NCBI GenBank assembly: GCA_017534305.1
Contig: JAFWCU010000034.1
Coordinates: 102,183 to 166,182 of the forward strand
Length of the DNA: 64,000 nucleotides
From: Clostridia bacterium
Lineage (GTDB): Bacteria; Bacillota; Clostridia; TANB77; CAG-465
Direction: 5' to 3'
The first letter of the stretch is position 1, and each line of letters opens with the position of its first letter. The notes beneath the pieces were generated by a model that saw nothing but the letters and a program-made list of their open reading frames with translations, was not told the origin of the DNA and searched no databases. Positions 9,376 through 18,157 of this stretch are shown piece by piece. The position numbers and the translations under genes were made by a program.

Positions 9376-10767
9376 TTATATATTAGATTCGTCTATAATA
9401 TCTAAAATATGTGGTTTTTGTCTTAGAGCAGTAGCTGCCTCTTCTTCAATATTATCTATATTTATTGCATCTGCTATATACTCATATGCATCATTGAATT
9501 TATTCTTGTCATTGTAATATACAGTAAGGATTGTGTCTCCTTCTTGTACTTTTTCTCCAACTTTTTTAGCAAATTCAAATCCTACAGAAAAATCTATTGA
9601 ATCTTCTTTTTTATTTCTTCCACCACCAAGTGCTACTAATGCTTCACCAATCTTTCTACTATCTATTGAAACAATATATCCATCTTGATGTGCTCTAATT
9701 TCTTTTAAGTATTTTACTTTTTCATCTAGTACTGGCATATCCATGCTCATTCCTAGCCAATCCATATATACGTTGTATATGTGTCCACCTTGTGCTTTTA
9801 TTAGTTCAATGAACTTTTTGTATGCATCTCTACTTAAGATTGCTTCACGTATATCTTTTTTATTCTTTTCAAGGTCTTCTGATACACCGCTCATTTTAAT
9901 CATTTGAGCTGCCACTTCAAATACAACTTCTCTTAAATCTCTATATTCATCTGAATCTAATGTTTCTTCGTCAGCTGTTAAGAATGAAATAACTTCTTTA
10001 ATTTCTAATGCATTTCCAACATTTCTTCCTAGTGGTTCGCTCATTGAAGTTACAACAGCTTTAGTTTCAACACCTGCAAGTTTACCAATTTTTACCATAG
10101 TCTTAGAAAGTTCTCTTGCATCTTCTATTGTCTTCATAAATGCACCAGTTCCAACTGTTACTTCAAGAAGTATCTTATCTACTCCAGATGCAAGTTTTTT
10201 AGACATAATAGATGAAGCAATTAGATTTATTGATTCAATTGTTGCAGTAGTATCACGAAGTGCATATATCTTTTTATCTGCAATTGCGATTTCACTACTT
10301 TGAGCAATTAAACACACTCCAATATCTTGTACTTGTCTTATTGCATCATTTATTGGTATTTCTACGTTATATCCTGTGATAGATTCAAGTTTATCTATTG
10401 TTCCACCAGTAAAGCCTAGTCCTCTACCACTCATTTTGCATACACCGACCCCAAGAGAAGCAACAATAGGTAAAACTATTAGAGTTACTTTATCTCCTAC
10501 TCCTCCAGTTGAGTGTTTATCTACTATGTATTTACCTGGCACTTTAATACTAGATAAATCTAGAGTTTTAGCACTATTTGCCATTGAAAAAGTTAAATCT
10601 TTTAATTCTGTAGGAGTCATCCCATTTAAATATATAGCCATTAATAACGCAGACATTTGATAGTCTGGAATATCTCCTTTGCTGTATCCATTTACGAAGA
10701 AATCTATCTCCTCTTTTGAAAGTTCTTGTTTATCTCTTTTTTTCTCAATAATATCATACATTCTCAT
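9376..10767 (-). CDS. pdp: Pyrimidine-nucleoside phosphorylase
   Basis: Splits uridine, deoxyuridine or thymidine with phosphate to free base plus (deoxy)ribose-1-phosphate. 463 residues, about 30 longer than most, the extra length being at the C-terminus. Motifs: the signature SGRGLGFTGGTIDKLE near residues 110-125 and the phosphate-binding KHSTGGVGDK near 81-90. Start at the ATG 5 bases after AAAGAGGTAG. It follows a small membrane-anchored gene by 16 bases. Together with the uracil permease-UPRT fusion and the nucleoside kinase elsewhere in this window it makes a pyrimidine salvage set. Pdp versus DeoA specificity cannot be settled by eye. Confidence 0.92.
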   Translation of the reverse strand: MRMYDIIEKKRDKQELSKEEIDFFVNGYSKGDIPDYQMSALLMAIYLNGMTPTELKDLTFSMANSAKTLDLSSIKVPGKYIVDKHSTGGVGDKVTLIVLPIVASLGVGVCKMSGRGLGFTGGTIDKLESITGYNVEIPINDAIRQVQDIGVCLIAQSSEIAIADKKIYALRDTTATIESINLIASSIMSKKLASGVDKILLEVTVGTGAFMKTIEDARELSKTMVKIGKLAGVETKAVVTSMSEPLGRNVGNALEIKEVISFLTADEETLDSDEYRDLREVVFEVAAQMIKMSGVSEDLEKNKKDIREAILSRDAYKKFIELIKAQGGHIYNVYMDWLGMSMDMPVLDEKVKYLKEIRAHQDGYIVSIDSRKIGEALVALGGGRNKKEDSIDFSVGFEFAKKVGEKVQEGDTILTVYYNDKNKFNDAYEYIADAINIDNIEEEAATALRQKPHILDIIDESNI

Positions 10768-10783
10768 AATTACTACCTCTTTA

Positions 10784-11152
10784 CTATATTCTTACTTCTT
10801 TTGTCCATCTTTCTTCATTTGTATCATTTCCAATGTATATTAGTTTTCCATGTTCAATTTTGAATTTAGACATATCTGTTTCAGCCATATTTGGAATGAC
10901 TTCTTTTAGTTTTGCACCATATACGTTTAAATTCTCTTCATTAAACTCTTCTTGTGTATATAGTTGCTCTGTTTTGTATTCTTTAATCTCGATATTATAC
11001 TCATAAACACTTAGTTTAAAAGCTTCTTCTTGTGCTTTATCTGTCTTTCCTGTATTAAACATTTTCATCACAAATATTAATGCAACAGACATAACAACAA
11101 TTACTATTGTTAATAGTATTAAACTTTTTCCAGATTTATTATTACTAAACAT
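10784..11152 (-). CDS. Small membrane-anchored protein, function unknown
   Basis: Unrecognised 122-residue protein. Residues 10-32 form one hydrophobic segment after a short basic head (MFSNNKSGKS), giving a probable type II anchor; the rest is polar and acidic and probably outside the cell. AAGGGGTGG precedes the ATG. It is the first gene of a two-gene transcript with pyrimidine-nucleoside phosphorylase and is divergent from the asparagine-synthetase-like gene. No catalytic motif is visible. Confidence 0.7.
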   Translation of the reverse strand: MFSNNKSGKSLILLTIVIVVMSVALIFVMKMFNTGKTDKAQEEAFKLSVYEYNIEIKEYKTEQLYTQEEFNEENLNVYGAKLKEVIPNMAETDMSKFKIEHGKLIYIGNDTNEERWTKEVRI

Positions 11153-11262
11153 TCAACCACCCCTTAATATACACTTCTATAACTAAATCGTATATGAAAA
11201 AAGCATTTTTTTCAAGGAATAGTGGCAAATTTGCTTTAATTTATGAATAAATATTACATTTA

Positions 11263-11268
11263 TATAAT
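11263..11268 (+). promoter_or_regulatory. Probable -10 element of the asparagine-synthetase-like gene
   Basis: TATAAT, with a weak -35 (TTTATG) 17 bases upstream at 11240-11245. It places the transcript start near 11275, which excludes the ATG at 11243 and supports the TTG start at 11291. Confidence 0.5.
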
Positions 11269-11290
11269 ATTATTCTTTGAGGTGTTTATA

Positions 11291-13012
11291 TTGAAAAACA
11301 TATTTGGAAAAATAACAAATAATAAAATAATACTTAAAGATGAGTACAAAAAGCAAATAGATAATGTTAGTTATAGTATAGTTTTTGATGGTGAAATCTA
11401 TAACAAAAACGCTTTGAGAAACATTTGTATAACAAAAGGATATATTACAGATAATTCTAACATACAAGATATATTGATTTATCTTTATGCTATGTTTAAA
11501 GAGAAAATGTTAAAGTATATAAATGGTGTTTTTTCATTTGCAATTGTTGCAGGCAACAAATTATTCATTGCAAAAGACAGACTTGGAACAAGACCATTAT
11601 ATTATTACACAGATAATAATTGCTTTATATTTTCTTCAAAAATTAAAGATATTTTAAATGAGGGAATCGATGCCGTTTTATCTCAAATCGAGCTATGCGA
11701 AATGTTTGCCTTAGGACCTGCTCATAATCCTTCAAAAACATACTTTAAAGACATTTATTCCTTAAAAGCAGGAAACTATATTACTTTATCTTTAGATGAT
11801 AATAATTTAAAATTTGAGCCTAACATTTACTGGGATTTAAACGAAAAAGAAAGCACAGATAGTTTAGATGATATCCTTTATAACGTTAAATATTTAGTTA
11901 AAGATAGTGTTCAAAGACAAATGCATGACAATATGTCTTCTATGCTTTCTGGTGGTCTTGACTCGAGTATAATTGTAGCTCTAGCTAAAAAAGAAGATTT
12001 TAATATTAAAACTTATTCTATTAATTACGAAGGAAATGACAAAGACTTTACTCCTTCTTCTTACCAAGGAACAAAAGATAGTGACTATGTAGCTATTATG
12101 AATAAAAAGATACCAACAAATCACAATATAATAACTATAAATAATTCATCATTATATGACTGCTTATATGAAAGTATGTGTGCCCGAGAAATGCCTGGAA
12201 TGGCAGATGTAGATTCTTCTATGTTTTGTTTTTGTAAAGAACTAAAAGAAAATGGTGTTCAAAATATTTTTTCTGGAGAATGTTCAGATGAAATATTTGG
12301 TGGATATCCTTGGTATTACAGAAAAGAATTGCAAGATACAGATTATTTTCCTTGGGCAAGATCACAAGAATTGCGTGAAAAGTTAGTTAAACCTGGGCTT
12401 CTTAATAACGGAGATATAAAAAAATACATACTAGATTCCAAAAGTAATGTTTTAAATAGTATTAAACATATTGGTTTAAATACATATGAAAACAATTATA
12501 AAGAAATTAATTATTTAACATTAAAGTATTTTGCTAATACTCTACTTGAGCGAGGAGACTCAATGTCTAGAGCAAATAATATTAATATTCATATGCCTTT
12601 TGCAGATTATAGAATATTTGAGTATGTATATAATATTCCAGCACATATTAAGTTTGGTATTATAGGTAACAACTCTACTCCAATTGAAAAATACGTTTTA
12701 AAAGAAGCATTTAAAGATATACTGCCAAAAGAAATTGTTAATAGAAAAAAATCACCATTTCCTAAAACATATAGCAAAGAATATTTAAAAATGCTTGAAG
12801 AAAAGATGCTAGATATTTTAAACAGTCCTAATTCAAAAATATTAGAAATTATAAATAAGGAATATGTTTTGGAATTAATTAAAACACATGGAAAAGATTT
12901 AAAAGAAAACCTATTTGGTCAACTAATGACTTATCCACAAACTATAGCCTATTTAATACAAATAGAATACTGGCTTGAAGAATATAATGTTAAAATATGC
13001 GTAAAAAAATGA
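11291..13012 (+). CDS. Asparagine-synthetase-like protein with degenerate glutaminase domain
   Basis: C-terminal asparagine synthetase domain is intact: SGGLDSS ATP-pyrophosphatase loop near residue 220, and GECSDEIFGGYPWYY further on. The N-terminal glutaminase part keeps FDGEIYNKNALRN and AKDRLGTRPLYYY. It begins MKNIFGKITNN instead of MCGI, so the Cys nucleophile is missing, and the stretch that should carry HRGPD and HRRLSI is absent (about 38 residues before GEIYN instead of about 75). I start at TTG 11291, six bases after GAGGTG. An earlier in-frame ATG at 11243 lies inside the likely promoter (-10 TATAAT at 11263-11268). It may use free ammonia or have another amide-ligase role. It ends in TGA. 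Confidence 0.82.
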   Translation: MKNIFGKITNNKIILKDEYKKQIDNVSYSIVFDGEIYNKNALRNICITKGYITDNSNIQDILIYLYAMFKEKMLKYINGVFSFAIVAGNKLFIAKDRLGTRPLYYYTDNNCFIFSSKIKDILNEGIDAVLSQIELCEMFALGPAHNPSKTYFKDIYSLKAGNYITLSLDDNNLKFEPNIYWDLNEKESTDSLDDILYNVKYLVKDSVQRQMHDNMSSMLSGGLDSSIIVALAKKEDFNIKTYSINYEGNDKDFTPSSYQGTKDSDYVAIMNKKIPTNHNIITINNSSLYDCLYESMCAREMPGMADVDSSMFCFCKELKENGVQNIFSGECSDEIFGGYPWYYRKELQDTDYFPWARSQELREKLVKPGLLNNGDIKKYILDSKSNVLNSIKHIGLNTYENNYKEINYLTLKYFANTLLERGDSMSRANNINIHMPFADYRIFEYVYNIPAHIKFGIIGNNSTPIEKYVLKEAFKDILPKEIVNRKKSPFPKTYSKEYLKMLEEKMLDILNSPNSKILEIINKEYVLELIKTHGKDLKENLFGQLMTYPQTIAYLIQIEYWLEEYNVKICVKK

Positions 13013-13040
13013 GCCTTCATATAGAAGACTCATTGAAAAC
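13009..13040. terminator. Shared terminator of convergent genes
   Basis: Ten-base arms 13009-13018 and 13024-13033 with one mismatch. A T run follows on the plus strand and an A run precedes it, so it can serve the plus-strand asparagine-synthetase-like gene and the minus-strand hypothetical gene. Confidence 0.7.
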
Positions 13041-13557
13041 ATTTTTCTAGTTTATACATGGTTTCAGATAACATGTATCTTAAGACATCATACACAGTTA
13101 CTATTTTTGCACCATATTGAGCAAGTTTCATTTCATCTGATTCTCTCATGTTGAAAATTGCTACTTTAACTTTGTTATTTCTTGACACATAAACAACTTT
13201 GTATGAATAGTCTTTATCTAGCAGCCAATCCTTAAAAGCATTACCATCTGTAAAACTAACTTTTGTAACTTTTAAAAGGTGTTTCTTTTCTTTTGGTGTA
13301 GGAAATTTTGCGTCGATATCTTGAACCAAAACTATTGCAGATATGTATGGTCTATCATGACATATGTTTAAGACCATTACTCTTTTGTGCGAAAATTCTT
13401 CAAATAGACTAGGAACTGTTTTCTCAATGTGTTCACAAAGTGTGGTATTCCTAATACTTATGTTCTCACTTCCTAGAGACTTTTCAATATTGTGTGTTTC
13501 TAATTCATTAAAGAAAACTCTAAATTTAGTTTCTGAGCCCATATTGAATAATTGCAT
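13030..13557 (-). CDS. Hypothetical cytoplasmic protein behind a perfect sigma-A promoter
   Basis: Unrecognised 175-residue protein without signal peptide or membrane segments. It reads as alternating strand and helix (VMVLNICHDRPYISAIVLV, VKVAIFNMRE) and may be an alpha/beta domain; no catalytic motif stands out. AAGGGAGAG precedes the ATG; an overlapping ATG four bases earlier is in another frame. A consensus promoter lies about 85 bases upstream, implying strong expression and a 5' leader of about 75 bases. It is a single-gene transcript, convergent with the asparagine-synthetase-like gene and divergent from the VanW gene. Confidence 0.7.
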   Translation of the reverse strand: MQLFNMGSETKFRVFFNELETHNIEKSLGSENISIRNTTLCEHIEKTVPSLFEEFSHKRVMVLNICHDRPYISAIVLVQDIDAKFPTPKEKKHLLKVTKVSFTDGNAFKDWLLDKDYSYKVVYVSRNNKVKVAIFNMRESDEMKLAQYGAKIVTVYDVLRYMLSETMYKLEKCFQ

Positions 13558-13639
13558 ACATATCTCTCCCTTCTTTATTTATAATCTCTGTTTGCACTAT
13601 ATTAATTAATTGCTTTAAAATATATAATTGTACTGATTT

Positions 13640-13668
13640 ATTATAGCACTGATTCGTGATTATGTCAA
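13640..13668 (-). promoter_or_regulatory. Consensus sigma-A promoter
   Basis: Minus strand TTGACA (13668-13663), exactly 17 bases, then TATAAT (13645-13640): a perfect match to the consensus. It drives the 175-residue hypothetical gene. Confidence 0.9.
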
Positions 13669-13761
13669 GTTTTATAGCTATATTTGTTAATGCTTTTATA
13701 ATAATTTTTACCTTGTATAACTTATGTAACTTTTCAAATAATATATATGAGGTAATGATTT

Positions 13762-14424
13762 ATGAAAAACAAAGATGGATCAGATATACTTGCTTTTGTG
13801 TGCACTGCAATAGTAATTGGAATAGTTATATATATTATGTATTTGTTTATTGGAAGCAACAACAAACTAAATATAAATGAAATTAAAGATGTTAAAACAA
13901 ATATTGACCAAAAACTTAATAATGACGATACTGTAAATATTGAAAAAGAAATTATTTATGAAGAAATTGAAATTGCATCTTTTACTTCAACTTTATATGA
14001 TAACGAAGAAAATAGAGTGTTCAATATTACTAAGGCATGTCAAAGCCTTAATGATACAACAATTGAACCTGGCCAAGAGTTCTCATTTAATGATACTATA
14101 GGACCTATGGGTGAAGAAAACGGCTTTCTAAAGGCAACCGGCTTTGATAGTGAAGGAAAACTAATTCAAGTAAGTGCTGGTGGAATGTGTCAAGTTAGTT
14201 CAACTTTATATAATGTTGCTCTACTTGCAAATTTAGAAATAACAGAAAGACATCCACATAGTAGGCGTGTATATTATGTACCTGCAGATAAAGATGCTAC
14301 AGTATATTATGGAAGTCTAGATTTAAGATTTGTTAATAATACCGGTGAAAAAATTAAAATCACAGCAGCAAATGATAATTACTCTGTGACAATAAAAATG
14401 TATAAATTAAAGCAGTCAAACTAA
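13762..14424 (+). CDS. VanW-family membrane-anchored protein
   Basis: 220 residues: an N-terminal membrane anchor (about residues 9-31), a polar linker, then the VanW domain with the hallmark stretch GGMCQVSSTLYNVALLANLEI followed by ERHPHS, VYYVP, DATVYYG and LRFVNN. VanW domains are found on Gram-positive surface proteins, sometimes with peptidoglycan-binding domains; their exact role is unsettled. GAGGTAATGA precedes the ATG. It is a single gene, convergent with divIC through a shared terminator. Confidence 0.9.
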   Translation: MKNKDGSDILAFVCTAIVIGIVIYIMYLFIGSNNKLNINEIKDVKTNIDQKLNNDDTVNIEKEIIYEEIEIASFTSTLYDNEENRVFNITKACQSLNDTTIEPGQEFSFNDTIGPMGEENGFLKATGFDSEGKLIQVSAGGMCQVSSTLYNVALLANLEITERHPHSRRVYYVPADKDATVYYGSLDLRFVNNTGEKIKITAANDNYSVTIKMYKLKQSN

Positions 14425-14440
14425 CATTGACTGCTTATTT
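14411..14440. terminator. Terminator between VanW gene and divIC
   Basis: Perfect 9-base arms (14411-14419, 14427-14435) with a 7-base loop and a T-rich tail on the plus strand; it overlaps both stop codons. Confidence 0.75.
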
Positions 14441-14755
14441 ATTTGAATCTATATATACCACATCATATGGTTTTACAAGTTCTAATTTTTCTCTTGCAAC
14501 AGACTCTATATATTCATCTGAGGCAATATTTTCATTTTTGTTATTGTAGTATTCTACTAAATCCTGTTTTGCTTCTATTTGTTTTTTGTACATTTCGATT
14601 TGAGAGTTGTATTTGTTTATTTTTATTTGTTGGTCGCAAAAAGTAAAGCCAAAATATAGTACGAATGCAATTGCTGCTAGATGGACTATATTAAAAGACT
14701 TTTTCTTCTTTTTGACGTTTCGTCTTTTCCTCATGTTTCCTTGATTTCTTTTCAT
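14435..14755 (-). CDS. divIC: Septum formation initiator (DivIC/FtsL family)
   Basis: 106-residue bitopic division protein: strongly basic head (KRRNVKKKKK), one membrane helix (about residues 25-42), then a leucine-zipper-like coiled coil (INKYNSQIEMYKKQIEAKQ) and a short C-terminal domain containing EYIESVAREKL, typical of DivIC. It follows yabP and yabQ as in Bacillus subtilis. Its reading frame overlaps the end of yabQ by up to 65 bases; an internal ATG (14734) preceded by AAGGAAA is an alternative start. Confidence 0.88.
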   Translation of the reverse strand: MKRNQGNMRKRRNVKKKKKSFNIVHLAAIAFVLYFGFTFCDQQIKINKYNSQIEMYKKQIEAKQDLVEYYNNKNENIASDEYIESVAREKLELVKPYDVVYIDSNK

Positions 14756-15245
14756 TTTTAAACAACCCTCTTACCTTTTTAAAATTATTCATATTGCCAA
14801 AAACAGTTAGTAGTTTACATTTTAAATTTATCATAAGAAAAAACATTTTGCAACATTTTTTGCTAAGTTTTTTTATTATTTTTTTGCAAATACAAAGCCA
14901 TAGACTAATTGGAACACATAAAAACTTTACAAAACTCGAAAACATACTAAATAGATTACTGTAAACCTTAATTAATGCTTTACTTATAGTTATGCGTGAG
15001 ACTATTATTCCTAGCAACAAAGCCAAGAACATATACCATCTTACTCTATCTTTAACTGTATATATCATTCCAATTGTTGTAATAATTGTAACAATAGAAA
15101 AAAATATAATATCTTGTATTGCTACTACATATATTGAATTTTTCTTTTTAATAATTCTTAAAGTTCTAAATATGTCTAGAATACAAGATATTACAATTCC
15201 AAGTGTAAAAAATAATAAAAAGGAAAACAATTCATTTTTTATCAT
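14691..15245 (-). CDS. yabQ: Spore cortex biosynthesis protein YabQ
   Basis: 184-residue integral membrane protein with several hydrophobic segments in its N-terminal two-thirds (about residues 5-25, 42-62, 70-90, 105-125) and a very basic tail. In B. subtilis YabQ is made in the mother cell and needed for cortex formation. Its start overlaps the yabP stop (TAATG), so translation is coupled. Identification rests on position and membrane profile together with weak similarity at the N-terminus (LGIVISCILDIFRTLR). Confidence 0.85.
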   Translation of the reverse strand: MIKNELFSFLLFFTLGIVISCILDIFRTLRIIKKKNSIYVVAIQDIIFFSIVTIITTIGMIYTVKDRVRWYMFLALLLGIIVSRITISKALIKVYSNLFSMFSSFVKFLCVPISLWLCICKKIIKKLSKKCCKMFFLMINLKCKLLTVFGNMNNFKKVRGLFKNEKKSRKHEEKTKRQKEEKVF

Positions 15246-15523
15246 TATTTAAATAGTTTACTCATAAATCCTTGCTTCTTGTTTCCATCTACAGCATCTG
15301 AATATGCAATAGCACATGTTTTTCCTTCTATTATTAGCTCACTATTATCTAAATTTAGCTTATTCATTTTTAATTCTTGACCTTTAATTGTAAGCATACC
15401 AAGATTTGTTTGCATAATAACAAGCTCATCATCAAAACTTAAAATATCTTCTACTCCTGTTACAACTGTTTTTTCTCTGTTTTGAATAACAATATTTTGT
15501 TCTTTAAAAGATTTTTCTTCCAT
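15245..15523 (-). CDS. yabP: Sporulation protein YabP
   Basis: Small soluble protein of 92 residues from the ATG at 15523 (AGGTGATG just upstream; two start codons lie 6 and 9 bases earlier). Family hallmark: NREKTVVTGVEDILSFDDELV and GMLTIKGQELKMNKLNL, the pattern of YabP/YqfC proteins, which are involved in forespore coat or cortex assembly under sigma-E. It is the first gene of yabP-yabQ-divIC, behind a terminator. Confidence 0.92.
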   Translation of the reverse strand: MEEKSFKEQNIVIQNREKTVVTGVEDILSFDDELVIMQTNLGMLTIKGQELKMNKLNLDNSELIIEGKTCAIAYSDAVDGNKKQGFMSKLFK

Positions 15524-15569
15524 GTACATCACCTAATAATATATATGCATGTAACTCCTCTTTTATGTA

Positions 15570-15599
15570 AAAAAATAAAGAGACTATGTGCCTCTTTAT
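15570..15599 (-). terminator. Terminator upstream of yabP
   Basis: Eight-base arms (15599-15592 and 15582-15575) followed by a T run on the minus strand; it ends the HAD-like gene transcript. Confidence 0.7.
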
Positions 15600-15611
15600 C
15601 TATTCATATTA

Positions 15612-16175
15612 CTATTTTTTGTTTTTATTCTTTTTCTTCTTTTTAGTTTTTGCTACTTTTTCTTCTTTTTTGTCTTCTATCTTTGTATCTTCATTTTTAA
15701 AAGTTATATTTCTATCTTCATATAGCTTAACATTATCTATTCCTTCAAATTCTTCAACTACAATATGCTTAATTTGTTTTTTTACATCATCTGTAAGCTC
15801 ATCATAGCACATATGGCCACCAACACTTTTTGCATTGTCTTCTATTAGAATATCTGGTAGTTCTTCTTTAATTAGTGTTGCATAGTCTTGTCTTTTTTGT
15901 CTATAACCTACCATTGATCCAGTAAAGCCAAGTTCATCTAATCTTTGCGCCATTCTCATTGCACCTTTTGTCTTAAGAGAAGTTAAATATATTACTTCAA
16001 ATCCTTCTTCTTGCCACTTTTTTAGTGTTTCAATTGCATTTTTGATTGGAATATATTTTGTCATGGATATTCTTGAAAAGAAATTATTGTGCTTAGGTTT
16101 AAGTATTGTTCCTTCAGTAAATATCATAATCTTTTTATTGTTGTTTTTTATTTTGTCTATTATTATGAATCCCAT
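15612..16175 (-). CDS. HAD-like protein with altered motif I
   Basis: 187 residues. The layout resembles a small HAD-superfamily phosphatase: a first strand ending IMIFTEGTILKP, a motif-II-like strand VIYLTSLKT and a motif-IV-like DILIEDNAKS. The usual DxDGT nucleophile motif reads FTEGT, so the Asp nucleophile seems replaced; activity is doubtful. The C-terminus is a lysine-rich tail (about 15 residues, nearly all K or N) that may bind nucleic acid. GAGGGTGAT precedes the ATG. It lies 23 bases after uvrB, likely co-transcribed. Confidence 0.65.
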   Translation of the reverse strand: MGFIIIDKIKNNNKKIMIFTEGTILKPKHNNFFSRISMTKYIPIKNAIETLKKWQEEGFEVIYLTSLKTKGAMRMAQRLDELGFTGSMVGYRQKRQDYATLIKEELPDILIEDNAKSVGGHMCYDELTDDVKKQIKHIVVEEFEGIDNVKLYEDRNITFKNEDTKIEDKKEEKVAKTKKKKKNKNKK

Positions 16176-16198
16176 AAAATCACCCTCTATTATTACGT

Positions 16199-18157
16199 TT
16201 AGTCTTTCATATTTTTTAGTTGCTCAATAAAGTCTCTTATTGTTGCTGCTTTTTCAAATTCATATTTTCTTGCATAAGACATCATCTCTTCTGTTAGACG
16301 TTCAATAGACTCATCTATTGTCTCACCCTTCTTAACGTTGATATCTTCTGCTTGTTCTTCTTCTTTAAATGTTGCTTGTACACTATCCCTAATTTCTTTT
16401 TTAATTGTTTGAGGAATAATTCCATGTTCCTCGTTATATTTTTCTTGTATTTGTCTTCTACGATTTGTTTCGTGTATTGCTTTTTCCATAGATTCAGTTA
16501 ATTCATCTGCATACATTATTACTCTACCTTCAGAGTTTCTTGCAGCTCTACCAATTGTTTGAATTAGTGAGCGCTCACTACGTAAGAATCCTTCTTTATC
16601 TGCATCAAGTATTGTAACTAACGATACTTCCGGAATATCTAGACCTTCTCTTAGTAGATTTATACCTACTAAAACATCAAACTTACCAAGACGTAAATCT
16701 CTAATAATTTCAAGTCTATCTAAAGCTTCTATATCTGAATGCATATATCTTACCTTTACATCCTTTTCACTTAAGTATGCTGTTAGTTCTTCTGCCATTT
16801 TCTTAGTTAAAGTTGTAACTAATACTCTTTCGCCTTTTGCAACTGTTTCTTTGATGTTTTGTGTTAAGTCTTCTATTTGTCCTTCTGTAGGTTTTACTAT
16901 TATTTTTGGATCTAATAGTCCAGTTGGACGAATAATTTGTTCTGCAACTTGAGTTGAATGTGCTGCTTCATAATCTGCTGGAGTAGCACTTACAAATACA
17001 ACTTGTTTAACTTTGCTTTCCCATTCATCAAAACGAAGAGGTCTGTTATCATAAGCAGATGGAAGTCTAAATCCATTTTCTACTAGTGATTCTTTTCTTG
17101 CTCTGTCTCCGTTGTACATTCCACGAATTTGTGGCACTGTTACATGAGACTCATCTATTATTGTTAAGAAATCATCTCCCATATAATCAAAAAGAGTATA
17201 AGGTGTAGAACCTGGTTCACGTCCAGTAAGCACTGCTGAATAGTTTTCAATTCCTTGGCAAAATCCAGTTTCACGAAGCATTTCTATATCAAAATTAGTA
17301 CGTTGTTCTATTCTATATGCCTCAACTATTTTATCTCTTTCTTTGAAGTATTTTACTCTCTCTTCTAATTCTTTTTGAATTCTTTCTATTGCACTATCTA
17401 CTTTTTCTCTTTGTATTACATAGTGAGACTTAGGATAGATAAATTCATGTTTAGATGTTGCAAGTACTTTACCTGTTAAAGCTTCAATCAAACATACTCT
17501 ATCTATTTCATCTCCAAAGAATTCTAAACGTATTGCTTGTTCTCCCTCACCAGCTGGGAATATGTCTAATATATCTCCCTTTGCTCTAAACTCACCACGT
17601 TTAAAATCCATTTCAGATTTTGTATATTGCATTTCTACTAAACGCTCTATAATTTCATCTCTATCTACTTTCATACCTGGACGTACAGATATTACCATAG
17701 AGCTGTAGTCTTCTGGTGAACCTAGAGAATAGATAGAAGAAACTGATGCTACTATTATTACATCTTTTCTTTCAAAAAGTGCTGCTGTTGCACTATGACG
17801 TAGCTTATCTATTTCATCATTTATTTGTGATTCTTTTTCTATATATGTGTCAGTAGAAGCAATATATGCTTCTGGTTGATAATAATCATAATATGAGATA
17901 AAGTATTCTACCGCGTTTTCTGGAAAGAACTCTTTTAACTCACTATATAGTTGTCCTGCTAAGGTCTTATTATGTGCCATAACAATAGTTGGTTTATTTA
18001 CCTGAGCAATTACATTTGCCATAGTAAATGTTTTACCAGAACCAGTAACCCCTAAAAGTGTTTGGCCTTTATCTCCTCTTTTTATTCCTTCAACTAATTT
18101 TTCTATAGCCTCTGGTTGATCTCCTGTAGGCTTATAGTTTGAATGTAGTTTAAACAT
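16199..18157 (-). CDS. uvrB: Excinuclease ABC subunit B
   Basis: Damage-verification helicase of nucleotide excision repair, 652 residues, full length. Motifs: Walker [13 protein letters not shown] near residues 34-45, the damage-sensing beta-hairpin region [10 protein letters not shown] around 93-102, DESHV motif II, the C-terminal helicase block TIGRAARN, and a UVR domain ([20 protein letters not shown]) that contacts UvrC. Its ATG abuts the MYG1 stop (TAAATG). No LexA box is visible upstream of this pair, so SOS control is not supported here. Confidence 0.98.
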   Translation of the reverse strand: MFKLHSNYKPTGDQPEAIEKLVEGIKRGDKGQTLLGVTGSGKTFTMANVIAQVNKPTIVMAHNKTLAGQLYSELKEFFPENAVEYFISYYDYYQPEAYIASTDTYIEKESQINDEIDKLRHSATAALFERKDVIIVASVSSIYSLGSPEDYSSMVISVRPGMKVDRDEIIERLVEMQYTKSEMDFKRGEFRAKGDILDIFPAGEGEQAIRLEFFGDEIDRVCLIEALTGKVLATSKHEFIYPKSHYVIQREKVDSAIERIQKELEERVKYFKERDKIVEAYRIEQRTNFDIEMLRETGFCQGIENYSAVLTGREPGSTPYTLFDYMGDDFLTIIDESHVTVPQIRGMYNGDRARKESLVENGFRLPSAYDNRPLRFDEWESKVKQVVFVSATPADYEAAHSTQVAEQIIRPTGLLDPKIIVKPTEGQIEDLTQNIKETVAKGERVLVTTLTKKMAEELTAYLSEKDVKVRYMHSDIEALDRLEIIRDLRLGKFDVLVGINLLREGLDIPEVSLVTILDADKEGFLRSERSLIQTIGRAARNSEGRVIMYADELTESMEKAIHETNRRRQIQEKYNEEHGIIPQTIKKEIRDSVQATFKEEEQAEDINVKKGETIDESIERLTEEMMSYARKYEFEKAATIRDFIEQLKNMKD

